64,000 bases of DNA from Paenibacillus xylanexedens (GTDB lineage Bacteria > Bacillota > Bacilli > Paenibacillales > Paenibacillaceae). Location of the stretch: positions 992,001 through 1,056,000 of the forward strand of contig NZ_VEIO01000001.1 of the NCBI RefSeq assembly GCF_007680605.1, read 5' to 3'. This document shows, in pieces, positions 8,707 through 16,287 of the stretch (its first letter is position 1; the number at the start of each line of letters is the position of its first letter). The position numbers and the translations under genes are program-made. The notes under the pieces were generated by a model. The model was given only the letters and a program-made list of their open reading frames with translations. It did no database searches and was not told the DNA's origin.

Positions 8707-9651
8707 ATGAGGGAAAATATCGTTCAAGCTTTTCAGGAGACAGTGGCTCAACGTGATCATCAGGGTATGATTAACTTAATGAAAAAATACGAGCAATCCG
8801 GCGAACTAGCTGTGAATGAACGAGGCTGGGTATACTGGAATATTTCAGATGGTTATGCTCTATTAAGAGAGCCAGAGCCACTTTATGCCAATCATTTGGC
8901 ATTTTTCGAATGGGGGAAGCAGATTCTTCCCCCTGAACAGTACCATTGGTTCGTCTCTGATTCCACACAGGCTTTGTCGTTGTCTCTGGGGAATTACTTC
9001 AACCATTGGATTGACTGGTATCGATATGCTTGTGATCATGCGCCAAGATTGGATTGTAATCGCGCCGTTCGTTTTGAGAGCCACCGGGCCTTAAGCAGTA
9101 CGTTCTGGGCATTAGAGAAACACAACGAGATGCCATATGTTCTAGAACATATGAAACAGCTTATAGATGAAGATAAGCAGTGGGACAATCTTCTTTTTGC
9201 TAGAATTACATATAATAAACAACGTCTAGCTTATCTGTATCACACCAGAAACGAAAGGGAAGTAGATGTACTTTTGCATGAAACGATGCATTTAATCGAT
9301 AACATGGATTGGACTTCCTTAGAGCTAGTAAAAAAAGAAGAAGTTGTCGGAAGTTGGAAAGATGTGAACTCATGCCGAAACTCACAGAGAGATATTCATA
9401 TTGCGCTAAACAATCTGGCTTGTATTCTAGCGGATATTGAACAGTCAGAAGAAAGTGTGAAATTGTTCAGACAGCTAAAAGATAGCGGGTACGTCTTGAA
9501 TGGCTATGCTTTTTCCAAATATATTTATTCGGTCTGGAAGTCGGAAGATATAGGAGCTGTTCGGGAAGCAATGGCGGCTAACCAATCTCTTGAGTTTTCC
9601 GAACTGACTAAACATACTCCTACTCTTGTGAAGATCAGGGATCAGATTTGA
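8707..9651 (+). CDS. Hypothetical helical-repeat (TPR-like) protein
   Basis: I do not recognise the family. The 314-residue protein is almost entirely amphipathic helices with tetratricopeptide-like spacing (for example LNNLACILADIEQSEESVKLFRQLKDSGYV near 240-270), is rich in aromatic residues in the first half, and has no signal peptide or membrane segment. GGAGGACGAGG precedes ATG 8707. It directly follows the methyltransferase gene by 28 bp. A scaffold or regulator role is possible but unsupported. Confidence 0.7.
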   Translation: MRENIVQAFQETVAQRDHQGMINLMKKYEQSGELAVNERGWVYWNISDGYALLREPEPLYANHLAFFEWGKQILPPEQYHWFVSDSTQALSLSLGNYFNHWIDWYRYACDHAPRLDCNRAVRFESHRALSSTFWALEKHNEMPYVLEHMKQLIDEDKQWDNLLFARITYNKQRLAYLYHTRNEREVDVLLHETMHLIDNMDWTSLELVKKEEVVGSWKDVNSCRNSQRDIHIALNNLACILADIEQSEESVKLFRQLKDSGYVLNGYAFSKYIYSVWKSEDIGAVREAMAANQSLEFSELTKHTPTLVKIRDQI

Positions 9652-9695
9652 GTACGCATTAGCGAATAGTACCTGATAGAAATAAGAAAGAAGGA

Positions 9696-10550
9696 ATGCA
9701 TGAAGTGATACATGACATCTTGTTAAAGCGATTACCGAATGTAAAAATCGTCGAATTAACTGGCGGTTATACGAATATGACCCTATTAATTGAGGGAATT
9801 GATATGAAGAGAATTGCTAAAATTTATCATGTGAAAAACACAGATGCAAAGACAGAAATAAGTGCACTGGCGCTGTTAAGTCATTCTGGGGTGACTCCGC
9901 GAGTGTATGATTTTTTTGAGCAGGATGAATGGCTATTTGTAATGTTGGACTATGTTCCGGGCGTAAATGCACAGATGATTTTGGATCAAGATGGACTTGA
10001 CCAAGGCAGGAGAATATATGGGCAACTGGGTAAATACCTTGCCAGAGAGGTGCACTGCATCAAACGAGACAATAAAGACACAGAGTTGCCTGTTATCATG
10101 AAATCCGCTGTTGCTGAAGATGGACTTGAGTTCATCCCCAACGGAATCAAGAGCATGGCAAATGAAATATTAAGCACTCCTGATCATGGGGAACAAACTC
10201 TGATTCACGGGGATTATGGACCTCATAATGTAATGTTAGGTAACGATACTTTGTTCATTTTGGATTGGGAGTGGGCAGGCTGGGGGAATCCGTTATTTGA
10301 TGTGTCATGGGTTGTCTGGTTTGTGCATTTACATTATCCTGATATGGCGAAGGAACTGTCAGGAGCCTTCTTAAGTACATATACAGAACATACAAATATC
10401 CAAATAACACATGATTTAATCCGAACTTACGCCACATCCAAAGTACTACAGATTATGAACCGCATCAAGAATGCCCACCCGGATGTACAGAAGGAATGGT
10501 TGCGAAGATTAGAATGGACGCTGCACACAAACTTTATTGTAAATGAATAG
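9696..10550 (+). CDS. Phosphotransferase, aminoglycoside-kinase (APH/choline kinase) fold
   Basis: Small-molecule kinase of 284 residues. The catalytic loop is LIHGDYGPHNVML (about 168-180, Brenner-type HGDxxxxN) and the metal-binding Asp lies in FILDWEWAGWGNP. The N-lobe has a beta-rich segment with IAKIYHVKN carrying the likely ATP-binding Lys. The annotated ATG at 9696 is very close to the AAGGA; GTG at 9705 is better spaced and may be the true start. The gene is one of three APH-fold kinases in the window (also 32771 and 39945). Antibiotic modification is possible for this fold but is not shown by anything here. Confidence 0.8.
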   Translation: MHEVIHDILLKRLPNVKIVELTGGYTNMTLLIEGIDMKRIAKIYHVKNTDAKTEISALALLSHSGVTPRVYDFFEQDEWLFVMLDYVPGVNAQMILDQDGLDQGRRIYGQLGKYLAREVHCIKRDNKDTELPVIMKSAVAEDGLEFIPNGIKSMANEILSTPDHGEQTLIHGDYGPHNVMLGNDTLFILDWEWAGWGNPLFDVSWVVWFVHLHYPDMAKELSGAFLSTYTEHTNIQITHDLIRTYATSKVLQIMNRIKNAHPDVQKEWLRRLEWTLHTNFIVNE

Positions 10551-10602
10551 CGAGATGAATAGTACTGAAGTACATAAACCTACGTGAAAGGAGTGATGCG
10601 GT

Positions 10603-10698
10603 ATGAGAAACCAGTTGAATACGTGCATTAAAAAACAAAGAAAACCATCAGGAGGAATTTTAAATGACTATTCAGGTGAGAGCGGTTTCGATGGATGA
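10603..10698 (+). CDS. Possible 31-codon leader ORF overlapping the GNAT start
   Basis: ATG 10603 is preceded by AAAGGAGTGATG, an excellent ribosome binding site, and opens a 31-codon frame that ends inside the next gene at 10696-10698. The peptide is basic near its middle (IKKQRKP). The overlap would couple or compete with translation of the GNAT that starts at 10664 behind its own AGGAGG. It may be only a decayed start, so confidence is low. Confidence 0.3.
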   Translation: MRNQLNTCIKKQRKPSGGILNDYSGESGFDG

Positions 10699-11125
10699 TT
10701 GGTTTGCTTGTACTCAATTGCAGGTAAGTGAAGAACAGAAATCAACGTTCCCTGCGCCAGTTGTATACTGGTTGGCTGAGTCCAGGTTTGTCACAGATTT
10801 TCAACCTATGGCAATTTACAACGATTCAGATTTGGTCGGTTTTGCGGTGTATTCTGATCAAGAGCATGACGAGGGTGATTATTGGTTGCCCGCTTTGATG
10901 ATTGATAACAAATATCAAGGCAGAGGATACGGAAAAGAAGCACTTCAGGCTTTGATTTATAGGATGCAAAAGACACTAAACTGCAAACGGATTCTGATTG
11001 GACATAGACCTGATAATCACGTTGCAGGTGCCTTATACGAATCTCTCGGTTTCCAGCAGATCAGTGAGGAACTTATTGACGGTGAGGTTGTTCGAGCTTT
11101 GACATTCGGCACAAAGAGCGATTAA
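10664..11125 (+). CDS. GNAT-family N-acetyltransferase
   Basis: Acetyl-CoA-dependent N-acetyltransferase of 153 residues. The acetyl-CoA-binding motif A is LMIDNKYQGRGYGKEALQALI (Q/RxxGxG/A at about 88-95), and the C-terminal strand pair ends in ALYESLGFQQISEEL, a typical GNAT motif B. AGGAGG stands seven bases before the ATG. The residue pattern around QGRGYGKEAL and the acceptor loop is like SpeG/BltD-type acetyltransferases, but the acceptor is unknown. It follows the APH-like kinase and precedes a small membrane protein, all on the same strand. Confidence 0.85.
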   Translation: MTIQVRAVSMDDWFACTQLQVSEEQKSTFPAPVVYWLAESRFVTDFQPMAIYNDSDLVGFAVYSDQEHDEGDYWLPALMIDNKYQGRGYGKEALQALIYRMQKTLNCKRILIGHRPDNHVAGALYESLGFQQISEELIDGEVVRALTFGTKSD

Positions 11126-11197
11126 TAACTATTCTCTGCGTAATGATGGATTGAGTCCGCTGCGCATAACTTGTTAAGAGAGGAGGTATAGACGAAG

Positions 11198-11482
11198 ATG
11201 AGCATATTCAAACGGCTTACCTTTTGGTTAGTCCTTTTCTCATTGCTGGTCTGTTTCAACAACCTGTTCGGTAATGATGATAAAAATATTTTAATTTATT
11301 TGACGAATCCATTCAATCCACTATTAAACCGCTGGCTAACAGACATCAATATGAATCCGGAGACAACGTACTTGTTTAAGCCTCTCATTTGTGGACTACA
11401 TCTGCTTTTTTGGACAGGGTTGGGTCTGATTATTGATAAATTAATAAAGAAGGATAAGATCAGGAAACAAACCGGGAGGTAA
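11198..11482 (+). CDS. Small membrane protein of unknown function
   Basis: Protein of 94 residues with two predicted membrane helices (about residues 8-22 and 62-82: LICGLHLLFWTGLGLIIDKL) and a basic C-terminal tail (KKDKIRKQTGR). The segment between the helices contains NPFNPLLNRWL, probably outside or interfacial. AGGAGG precedes the ATG, ending 11 bases upstream. Its stop codon lies within the ribosome binding site of the broken GNAT gene, so the two were co-translated. I do not recognise the family. Confidence 0.65.
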   Translation: MSIFKRLTFWLVLFSLLVCFNNLFGNDDKNILIYLTNPFNPLLNRWLTDINMNPETTYLFKPLICGLHLLFWTGLGLIIDKLIKKDKIRKQTGR

Positions 11483-11487
11483 CGAAA

Positions 11488-12027
11488 ATGGCTCGAATAT
11501 ATGGAGAACGAATCGTACTCAGAGAGTATCAGGATACTGATCTGGAGTATATGAAAAATTGGGTCAATGATCCGGATATAACCGCAAATTTATCAGATCA
11601 TTTCCTATATCCTCATTCGAGTTATTAGACAGAATCCTTTTTCAAAACGATGGTTGAGGGAACGTCTGCAAACAAAGGTTTTGTTATCGGGGATGCAGCA
11701 TCGCTGGAGTATATAGGTCAGATTGACTTGTATAAAATAGATTGGAAAAACCGATTTGCTTCATTAGCGATTGTAATTGGAAGAAAAGAATGCTTAGGCA
11801 AAGGTTATGGCAGCGAAGCCATTCGCCTTCTTCAGAGGTTCGCTTTTGAAGAACTCAATTTTAATCGCTTGGAACTTGAGGTATATGAGTATAATCTGGC
11901 GGCTCATAAGTGTTATCTCAAGTGTGGATTTCAAGAAGAAGGGCGATATCGAAAGAAAATATATAAGAACGGCACTTATTGGGACAGTCTAGTGATGAGT
12001 ATTCTGAAAAATGAGTATAAAAAATGA
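11488..12027 (+). pseudogene. GNAT N-acetyltransferase broken by a single in-frame TAG
   Basis: From ATG 11488 (GGGAGG upstream) the frame encodes a normal RimJ/RimL-type GNAT N-terminus (IYGERIVLREYQDTDLEYM...), meets TAG at 11626-11628 after 46 codons, and then continues in the same frame to the natural stop at 12025-12027. The part after the stop contains the acetyl-CoA motif (IVIGRKECLGKGYGSEAIRLL) and the end motif LELEVYEYNLAAHKCYLKCGF. CAG to TAG is the simplest change. No frameshift is seen. The internal ATG at 11650 could give a 125-residue fragment but without the substrate-side strands. A sequencing error is the main alternative. Confidence 0.8.
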
Positions 12028-12055
12028 GCAAACGTATTAGCAGTTTCGTGTATTT

Positions 12056-12094
12056 ACCGCGTTATAGCCCAAGGGCTGGACAGCGGTTTTTTTT
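12056..12094 (+). terminator. Intrinsic terminator after the broken GNAT
   Basis: ACCGC...AGCCC-AA-GGGCT...GCGGT with an internal loop of 5 nt on each side, followed by eight T. It ends the transcript of the 9696-12027 gene group. Confidence 0.8.
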
Positions 12095-12157
12095 ATTTCC
12101 AGCATAAAGTTGCGTGAAATTTTTTAAAACATTTGCAACAATTGTGATCAACAATAC

Positions 12158-12243
12158 AGCAATATTGTTTAGATTATATCGAAAAAACTGTGATACAATT
12201 CATTGTAAAGCGCTATCATTTTAAATTATTGAACAATATTGCT
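12158..12243. promoter_or_regulatory. Regulatory region with a 12-bp inverted repeat and a cre-like site
   Basis: AGCAATATTGTT (12158-12169) recurs exactly inverted as AACAATATTGCT (12232-12243). Between them GTAAAGCGCTATCA (12205-12218) matches the CcpA cre consensus TGWAANCGNTNWCA at 12 of 14 positions. The pair flanks the expected promoter of the AraC gene, so looping or two-site binding by that regulator is plausible, with catabolite repression superimposed. Confidence 0.5.
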
Positions 12244-12274
12244 ATTGATATTCTGGGAAGGGAGAGCCTCATTG

Positions 12275-13156
12275 ATGTTAACCATACACACCCCGACGAA
12301 TATGGCATTGCAGGAGAACGAAGTTTATGTGCGGTCAGTAGCTGATAATTTTCAGGATGAATGGCCTGTGCATACGCATAACGGTTATGAGATTCATTAT
12401 TTTATTCAGGGGGATGCAACCTTCTTGATCGGTGACCGAATATACAAGCCGCAGCCTGGCGATATGTTTATTTTCAGAGGCGGAGTTCCCCATCGGATTA
12501 ATCCTTCAAGGGAGATTGTATACAAGCGGAGTTTTGTTAATTTTACGGAACTTCTGCTATTGGACATGCTCGAACTTAGTCAATTGGATAATCTCATGTC
12601 CATATTTCGTCATCCGAATGGGCTATTGGTACACTGGTCTCCCGAGGAGCGTGAATACATTACAGCCACATTTAAGGAGATCAAAGAGGAGATGGATACC
12701 CGAAGTACGGGATGTAAAACGATGGTCAAACTAATTCTTACGCAATTGCTGCTGCGAATTTATCGGAAAATGACCAGTGAACAGTCGGTCGATCCGATTC
12801 TGATTTCTTCCCAGAAGCAGTCCAGTGTGAGCCGGGTTTTACATTATTTAAACCAGAATTATGCGGAGAATATTTCGCTGGACGAACTCTCCCAAACGTT
12901 ACATCTGAATAAATATTATATCTGTCACTCCTTCAAGGAGACTACGGGATATACCATTAGTAATTATGTTATTCGCAAAAGGGTAGCCGAGGCCAAAAAG
13001 CTGCTGCTCTCCACCGATGCACCGATTTTGTCCATATCGGAGACACTTGGCTTTAATACACCTGTGTATTTCAGCAGGGCGTTTAAACAATATGTAGGTG
13101 TATCACCGCAGCTGTTCCGTAAAAACGAATTGCTTAACGCAGTAAAACACCATTAA
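12275..13156 (+). CDS. AraC-family regulator with N-terminal cupin, activator of the adjacent glycan operon
   Basis: Regulator of 293 residues. The N-terminal cupin begins near residue 25 (HTHNGYEIHYFIQGDATFLIGDRIY, PGDMFIFRGGVPHRI), the classic AraC_binding pattern. The C-terminal DNA-binding pair is SLDELSQTLHLNKYYICHSFKE and ILSISETLGFNTPVYFSRAFKQYVGVSPQLFRK. ATG 12275 has GGGAAGGGAG ten bases before it; an upstream TTG at 12239 has none. It lies 22 bp before a CUT1 binding protein gene, so it probably senses the imported sugar and controls 13179-19958. The inverted repeat 12158/12232 is the candidate operator. Confidence 0.85.
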   Translation: MLTIHTPTNMALQENEVYVRSVADNFQDEWPVHTHNGYEIHYFIQGDATFLIGDRIYKPQPGDMFIFRGGVPHRINPSREIVYKRSFVNFTELLLLDMLELSQLDNLMSIFRHPNGLLVHWSPEEREYITATFKEIKEEMDTRSTGCKTMVKLILTQLLLRIYRKMTSEQSVDPILISSQKQSSVSRVLHYLNQNYAENISLDELSQTLHLNKYYICHSFKETTGYTISNYVIRKRVAEAKKLLLSTDAPILSISETLGFNTPVYFSRAFKQYVGVSPQLFRKNELLNAVKHH

Positions 13157-13178
13157 TTCTTCTTGAGGAGATGTTGAG

Positions 13179-14450
13179 ATGACAAACAAAACATGGTTTA
13201 AAATGAGCATCAGTGTTCTGATGATCGCGGTGCTCATCATGCTGACTGCCTGTGGTGATACGGGTAACAACGCTAGTGGGAAACAGAAGTCTCTGGATTT
13301 CTTATGGTTCTCTGACGGGAAAGAAGGAGAAGTCATCAAAGAAATCATTAAAGAATACGAGCAAAGCAATACCAACGTTAAAATCAATCTGATTGAAGTT
13401 GGCTTCAAGGATATCCAAACGAAGTTGAAAACGATGTTATCTGGAGGAAAACCGCCAGCATTGAGCCGGGTTACGGATACGGGGTCTTTTGCGAACCAAG
13501 CTGTTGATCTTACTCCTTATGTAGGAAATGCGGAACAATTCGAGGATCAATTTATCGATTCCCTTAAACCTTATTATGTTATGGACAACAAACTGGTAGC
13601 CGCGCCGATGGATGTCACTGCGAATGGATTGATTTATAACAAAACCTTGTTTGATAAAGCCGGTGTCAAGGTGCCAACTTCTCCAGATGACGTATGGACC
13701 TGGGATGAATATATTGCTGCATTAAAGCAGGTAATGGACAAAGGCGGAGCACGATACGGCATGGTTTGGGATGTTACGCCGCATCGGTGGTCAACATTGT
13801 TGTACCAGAATGGCGGAAGTATCTTGACCGAGGATGGCAGTGCGGCAGCCATTAACAGTGAAGCTGGAATCCGTTCTATGGAGATGTTCAAACAGCTTCA
13901 TCAAGAGGGAATCATGCCTGAATCGGTATGGCTCGGTGGAGAGAATCCGAACAACTTGTTCCGTTCCGGTACGGTAGCGGCTCACTGGGCTGGCAACTGG
14001 ATGATTAGCAATTATAAGGATATTACCGACTTCGAATGGGGTGTCACCTACATGCCAAAAGGTACGCAGCGTTCTTCCGTACCCGGAGGGAAGTTCCTTA
14101 TGGCCTTTAAGGGAAGCGGGCAGGAAGAGGAAGCTGCCAAGTTTATTGAATATTTAACGTCGAAAGAAGTGAATTCCAAATATAATCAGGAGTCCTTGTT
14201 CATGAGTCCGAGGAAGGACAGTTCCACACTGAATTATGAATTTGGCAAGGAGATGTTTGAAATATTCTCCGATGAACTGAAAAACAGTTCGCCTCTTGCA
14301 GCGAATGACTGGTCCAGACAAACGCTGATCTCCAAAATTTCAACGGACTTGAAAAATAATATTATGGACGTATTATCCGACAAAGCAACCCCGCAACAGG
14401 CCTTGGACATTATGGCCAAGAAGATTAATGAAGCGATTGCCAGTCAATAA
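13179..14450 (+). CDS. Sugar ABC transporter substrate-binding lipoprotein (CUT1, MalE-like)
   Basis: Extracellular binding protein of 423 residues anchored by a lipid: the lipobox is LTAC with Cys25 after a hydrophobic stretch. The mature part follows the family 1 solute-binding order: LDFLWFSDGKEGEVIKE near the N-terminus, AAPMDVTANGLIYNKTLFDKAGV at the hinge, and WTWDEYIAALKQV. It delivers an oligosaccharide to the two permeases downstream. A terminator-like hairpin follows the gene, which usually lets the binding protein be made in excess. The sugar is not evident, though the GH105 in the operon suggests pectin-derived or glycosaminoglycan-like oligosaccharides. Confidence 0.9.
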   Translation: MTNKTWFKMSISVLMIAVLIMLTACGDTGNNASGKQKSLDFLWFSDGKEGEVIKEIIKEYEQSNTNVKINLIEVGFKDIQTKLKTMLSGGKPPALSRVTDTGSFANQAVDLTPYVGNAEQFEDQFIDSLKPYYVMDNKLVAAPMDVTANGLIYNKTLFDKAGVKVPTSPDDVWTWDEYIAALKQVMDKGGARYGMVWDVTPHRWSTLLYQNGGSILTEDGSAAAINSEAGIRSMEMFKQLHQEGIMPESVWLGGENPNNLFRSGTVAAHWAGNWMISNYKDITDFEWGVTYMPKGTQRSSVPGGKFLMAFKGSGQEEEAAKFIEYLTSKEVNSKYNQESLFMSPRKDSSTLNYEFGKEMFEIFSDELKNSSPLAANDWSRQTLISKISTDLKNNIMDVLSDKATPQQALDIMAKKINEAIASQ

Positions 14451-14488
14451 CACCAAAGCGTGACCTAAAGTTACGTGGTCATCACAAC

Positions 14489-14520
14489 GGGGGCTTAGCG
14501 ATTCCTGTCAGGCCCCCTTT
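14489..14520 (+). terminator. Partial terminator (attenuator) after the binding protein gene
   Basis: GGGGGC pairs with GCCCCC across a 14-18 nt loop, followed by TTT. It lies inside the operon and would let some transcription through to the permeases while protecting the binding-protein mRNA. Confidence 0.65.
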
Positions 14521-14552
14521 CCATGTATTTATAGGAAGGAAGGAGCACACAG

Positions 14553-15458
14553 ATGAGCGAAACACAACGATCCAATCCGAAAACCTTGGCAAAACAGAAC
14601 AGGAAGCTTCTCATCGCTCCGTATCTGTTCATACTCCCCAACCTCCTGATCTTTGGTATTTTCATCGTTTTTCCCTCTTTGTTGGGATTGTATTATTCTT
14701 TCCATGTTTACGATGGACTGAATCCGATGAAGTTCAACGGTCTGGACAATTATATCAAGATCATGACAGATGGGGAATTCTGGTCAACCATCGGCCGAAC
14801 AGGCGTCTACGCCGTCATTGTTGTACCGCTAATATATGCGGCAGCATTAGGTATTGCTTTGTTACTTGCTCGCGAGATTCGAATGCGCGGCTTATTCAGA
14901 GCCATATTTTACTGGCCAACCATGATCTCTTTTATCATCGTAGGTTTGACCTGGAAATGGATTTTCGGAGATTCGTTTGGCATTCTGAATCATTTGCTTA
15001 CGATGGCAGGTGCCGAACCGATTGGCTTTCTGACCTCATCTTTCTGGGCCAACACGGCTGTAATTATAGCAACAGTATGGTCACGGGCGGGCTTTTTCAT
15101 GGTCATTTTTATCGCGGGCTTGCAGGCCATACCTACAGATTATTATGAGGCTGCACGCTTGGATGGAGCAACGGGCACCAAAGTGTTTCGTTATATTACC
15201 CTGCCGCTATTGAAGCCAACAAGTCTACTAGTGGTCATGCTTTGTCTCATTGATGCGTTTAAAGCTTTTCCACTTATGTTTGCGCTTACAGGCGGTGGCC
15301 CGGGGAAAGAAACGACGTATGTTGTTCAATACATTTACGAAATTGGCTTTAACAGGCAGGAATTAGGTCTTGCCAGTGCCATGTCCGTTATTTTGTTTAT
15401 ACTTATTGGCGGTTTCTCGGCACTTCAATTCCGCTTATCGAAAGGAGGAGCTGTCTGA
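14553..15458 (+). CDS. Carbohydrate ABC transporter permease, CUT1 (MalF-like)
   Basis: Permease of 301 residues with six membrane helices, the first at about 23-45 (LLIAPYLFILPNLLIFGIFIVF). The EAA loop is YYEAARLDGATGTKVFRYIT (about 196-215) and the late GGGPGKETTYVVQYIYEIGF motif is typical of sugar permeases of this class. GGAAGGAGC precedes the ATG. Its stop codon shares a base with the start of the partner gene at 15458, so translation is coupled. It pairs with the MalG-like protein and the lipoprotein at 13179. Confidence 0.92.
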   Translation: MSETQRSNPKTLAKQNRKLLIAPYLFILPNLLIFGIFIVFPSLLGLYYSFHVYDGLNPMKFNGLDNYIKIMTDGEFWSTIGRTGVYAVIVVPLIYAAALGIALLLAREIRMRGLFRAIFYWPTMISFIIVGLTWKWIFGDSFGILNHLLTMAGAEPIGFLTSSFWANTAVIIATVWSRAGFFMVIFIAGLQAIPTDYYEAARLDGATGTKVFRYITLPLLKPTSLLVVMLCLIDAFKAFPLMFALTGGGPGKETTYVVQYIYEIGFNRQELGLASAMSVILFILIGGFSALQFRLSKGGAV

Positions 15459-16282
15459 TGGTGACGAAACCTATGGCCAAAATTGCAATCTACAGTATAT
15501 TGAGTGTGGCCGCAGTGTTATGGCTCCTGCCTGTACTATGGGTTGTGATCTCTGCGCTGAAAACCAATAGCGATCTATACAGCTTTCCTCCCAAATTGTG
15601 GCCAGATCCAGTGACCTTTGAACATTTCACGGCGGCATTCAAAAAAGGCGATTTTGGCTTGTATTTTATGAATAGCACGATCGTCACGATATCTTCGACG
15701 CTGCTGTTGTTACTGATCAATTCCATGGCAGGTTTTGCACTCGCAAAGTATCGCTTCCGCGGAAGCTCCATTATACTCATTGCTTTTATCTCAACACTTA
15801 TGATCCCGATTGAGGTCATTATGATCCCGATCTTCAAAGTGCTGAGTGCACTTGGTTTATATAACACCCTGCTTGCGATCATCATTCCGCCTGCAGCAAC
15901 GCCGACAGGGGTGTTCCTTATGCGGCAATATTTGCTGACCGTGCCGGACGAGCTGCTTGAAGCGGCTCGTATGGATGGAGCAGGGGAATGGAAAATTTAC
16001 TGGAGCATTATTCTTCCCATAGCCAAGCCGATCCTCGCTGTGCTTGCAATTTTTTCCTTCATGTGGAGATGGGATGATTTTGTATGGCCGTTAATCGCAA
16101 TTAGTGATCCATCCAAATATACGATCCAGCTGGCGCTCTCTAATTTTATTGGGGAATACAACGTCGATTGGGGAAGCCTGCTTGCGATGTCTGTCATCAC
16201 GATGCTTCCGGTACTGATTGTTTTTATGGTTTTCCAGCGTTATTTTGTCAGCGGTATGATTACTTCAGGCATGAAAGGATGA
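15458..16282 (+). CDS. Carbohydrate ABC transporter permease, CUT1 (MalG-like)
   Basis: Permease of 274 residues with six membrane helices and the EAA loop ELLEAARMDGAGEWKIYWSI (about 167-186). The N-terminal SVAAVLWLLPVLWVVISALKTNSDLYSFPP is the standard MalG-type first helix and periplasmic loop. It starts on the last base of the upstream permease and ends five bases before the next ATG, so the three genes are tightly coupled. The ATPase of the complex is not encoded here; in Bacillota a shared MsmX-type ATPase usually supplies it. Confidence 0.92.
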   Translation: MVTKPMAKIAIYSILSVAAVLWLLPVLWVVISALKTNSDLYSFPPKLWPDPVTFEHFTAAFKKGDFGLYFMNSTIVTISSTLLLLLINSMAGFALAKYRFRGSSIILIAFISTLMIPIEVIMIPIFKVLSALGLYNTLLAIIIPPAATPTGVFLMRQYLLTVPDELLEAARMDGAGEWKIYWSIILPIAKPILAVLAIFSFMWRWDDFVWPLIAISDPSKYTIQLALSNFIGEYNVDWGSLLAMSVITMLPVLIVFMVFQRYFVSGMITSGMKG

Positions 16283-16287
16283 GTTAA

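Noticed and set aside
9696-10550. Calling the APH-fold genes antibiotic resistance genes
   Set aside because: The catalytic loops show kinase fold only; acceptor specificity cannot be read from sequence.
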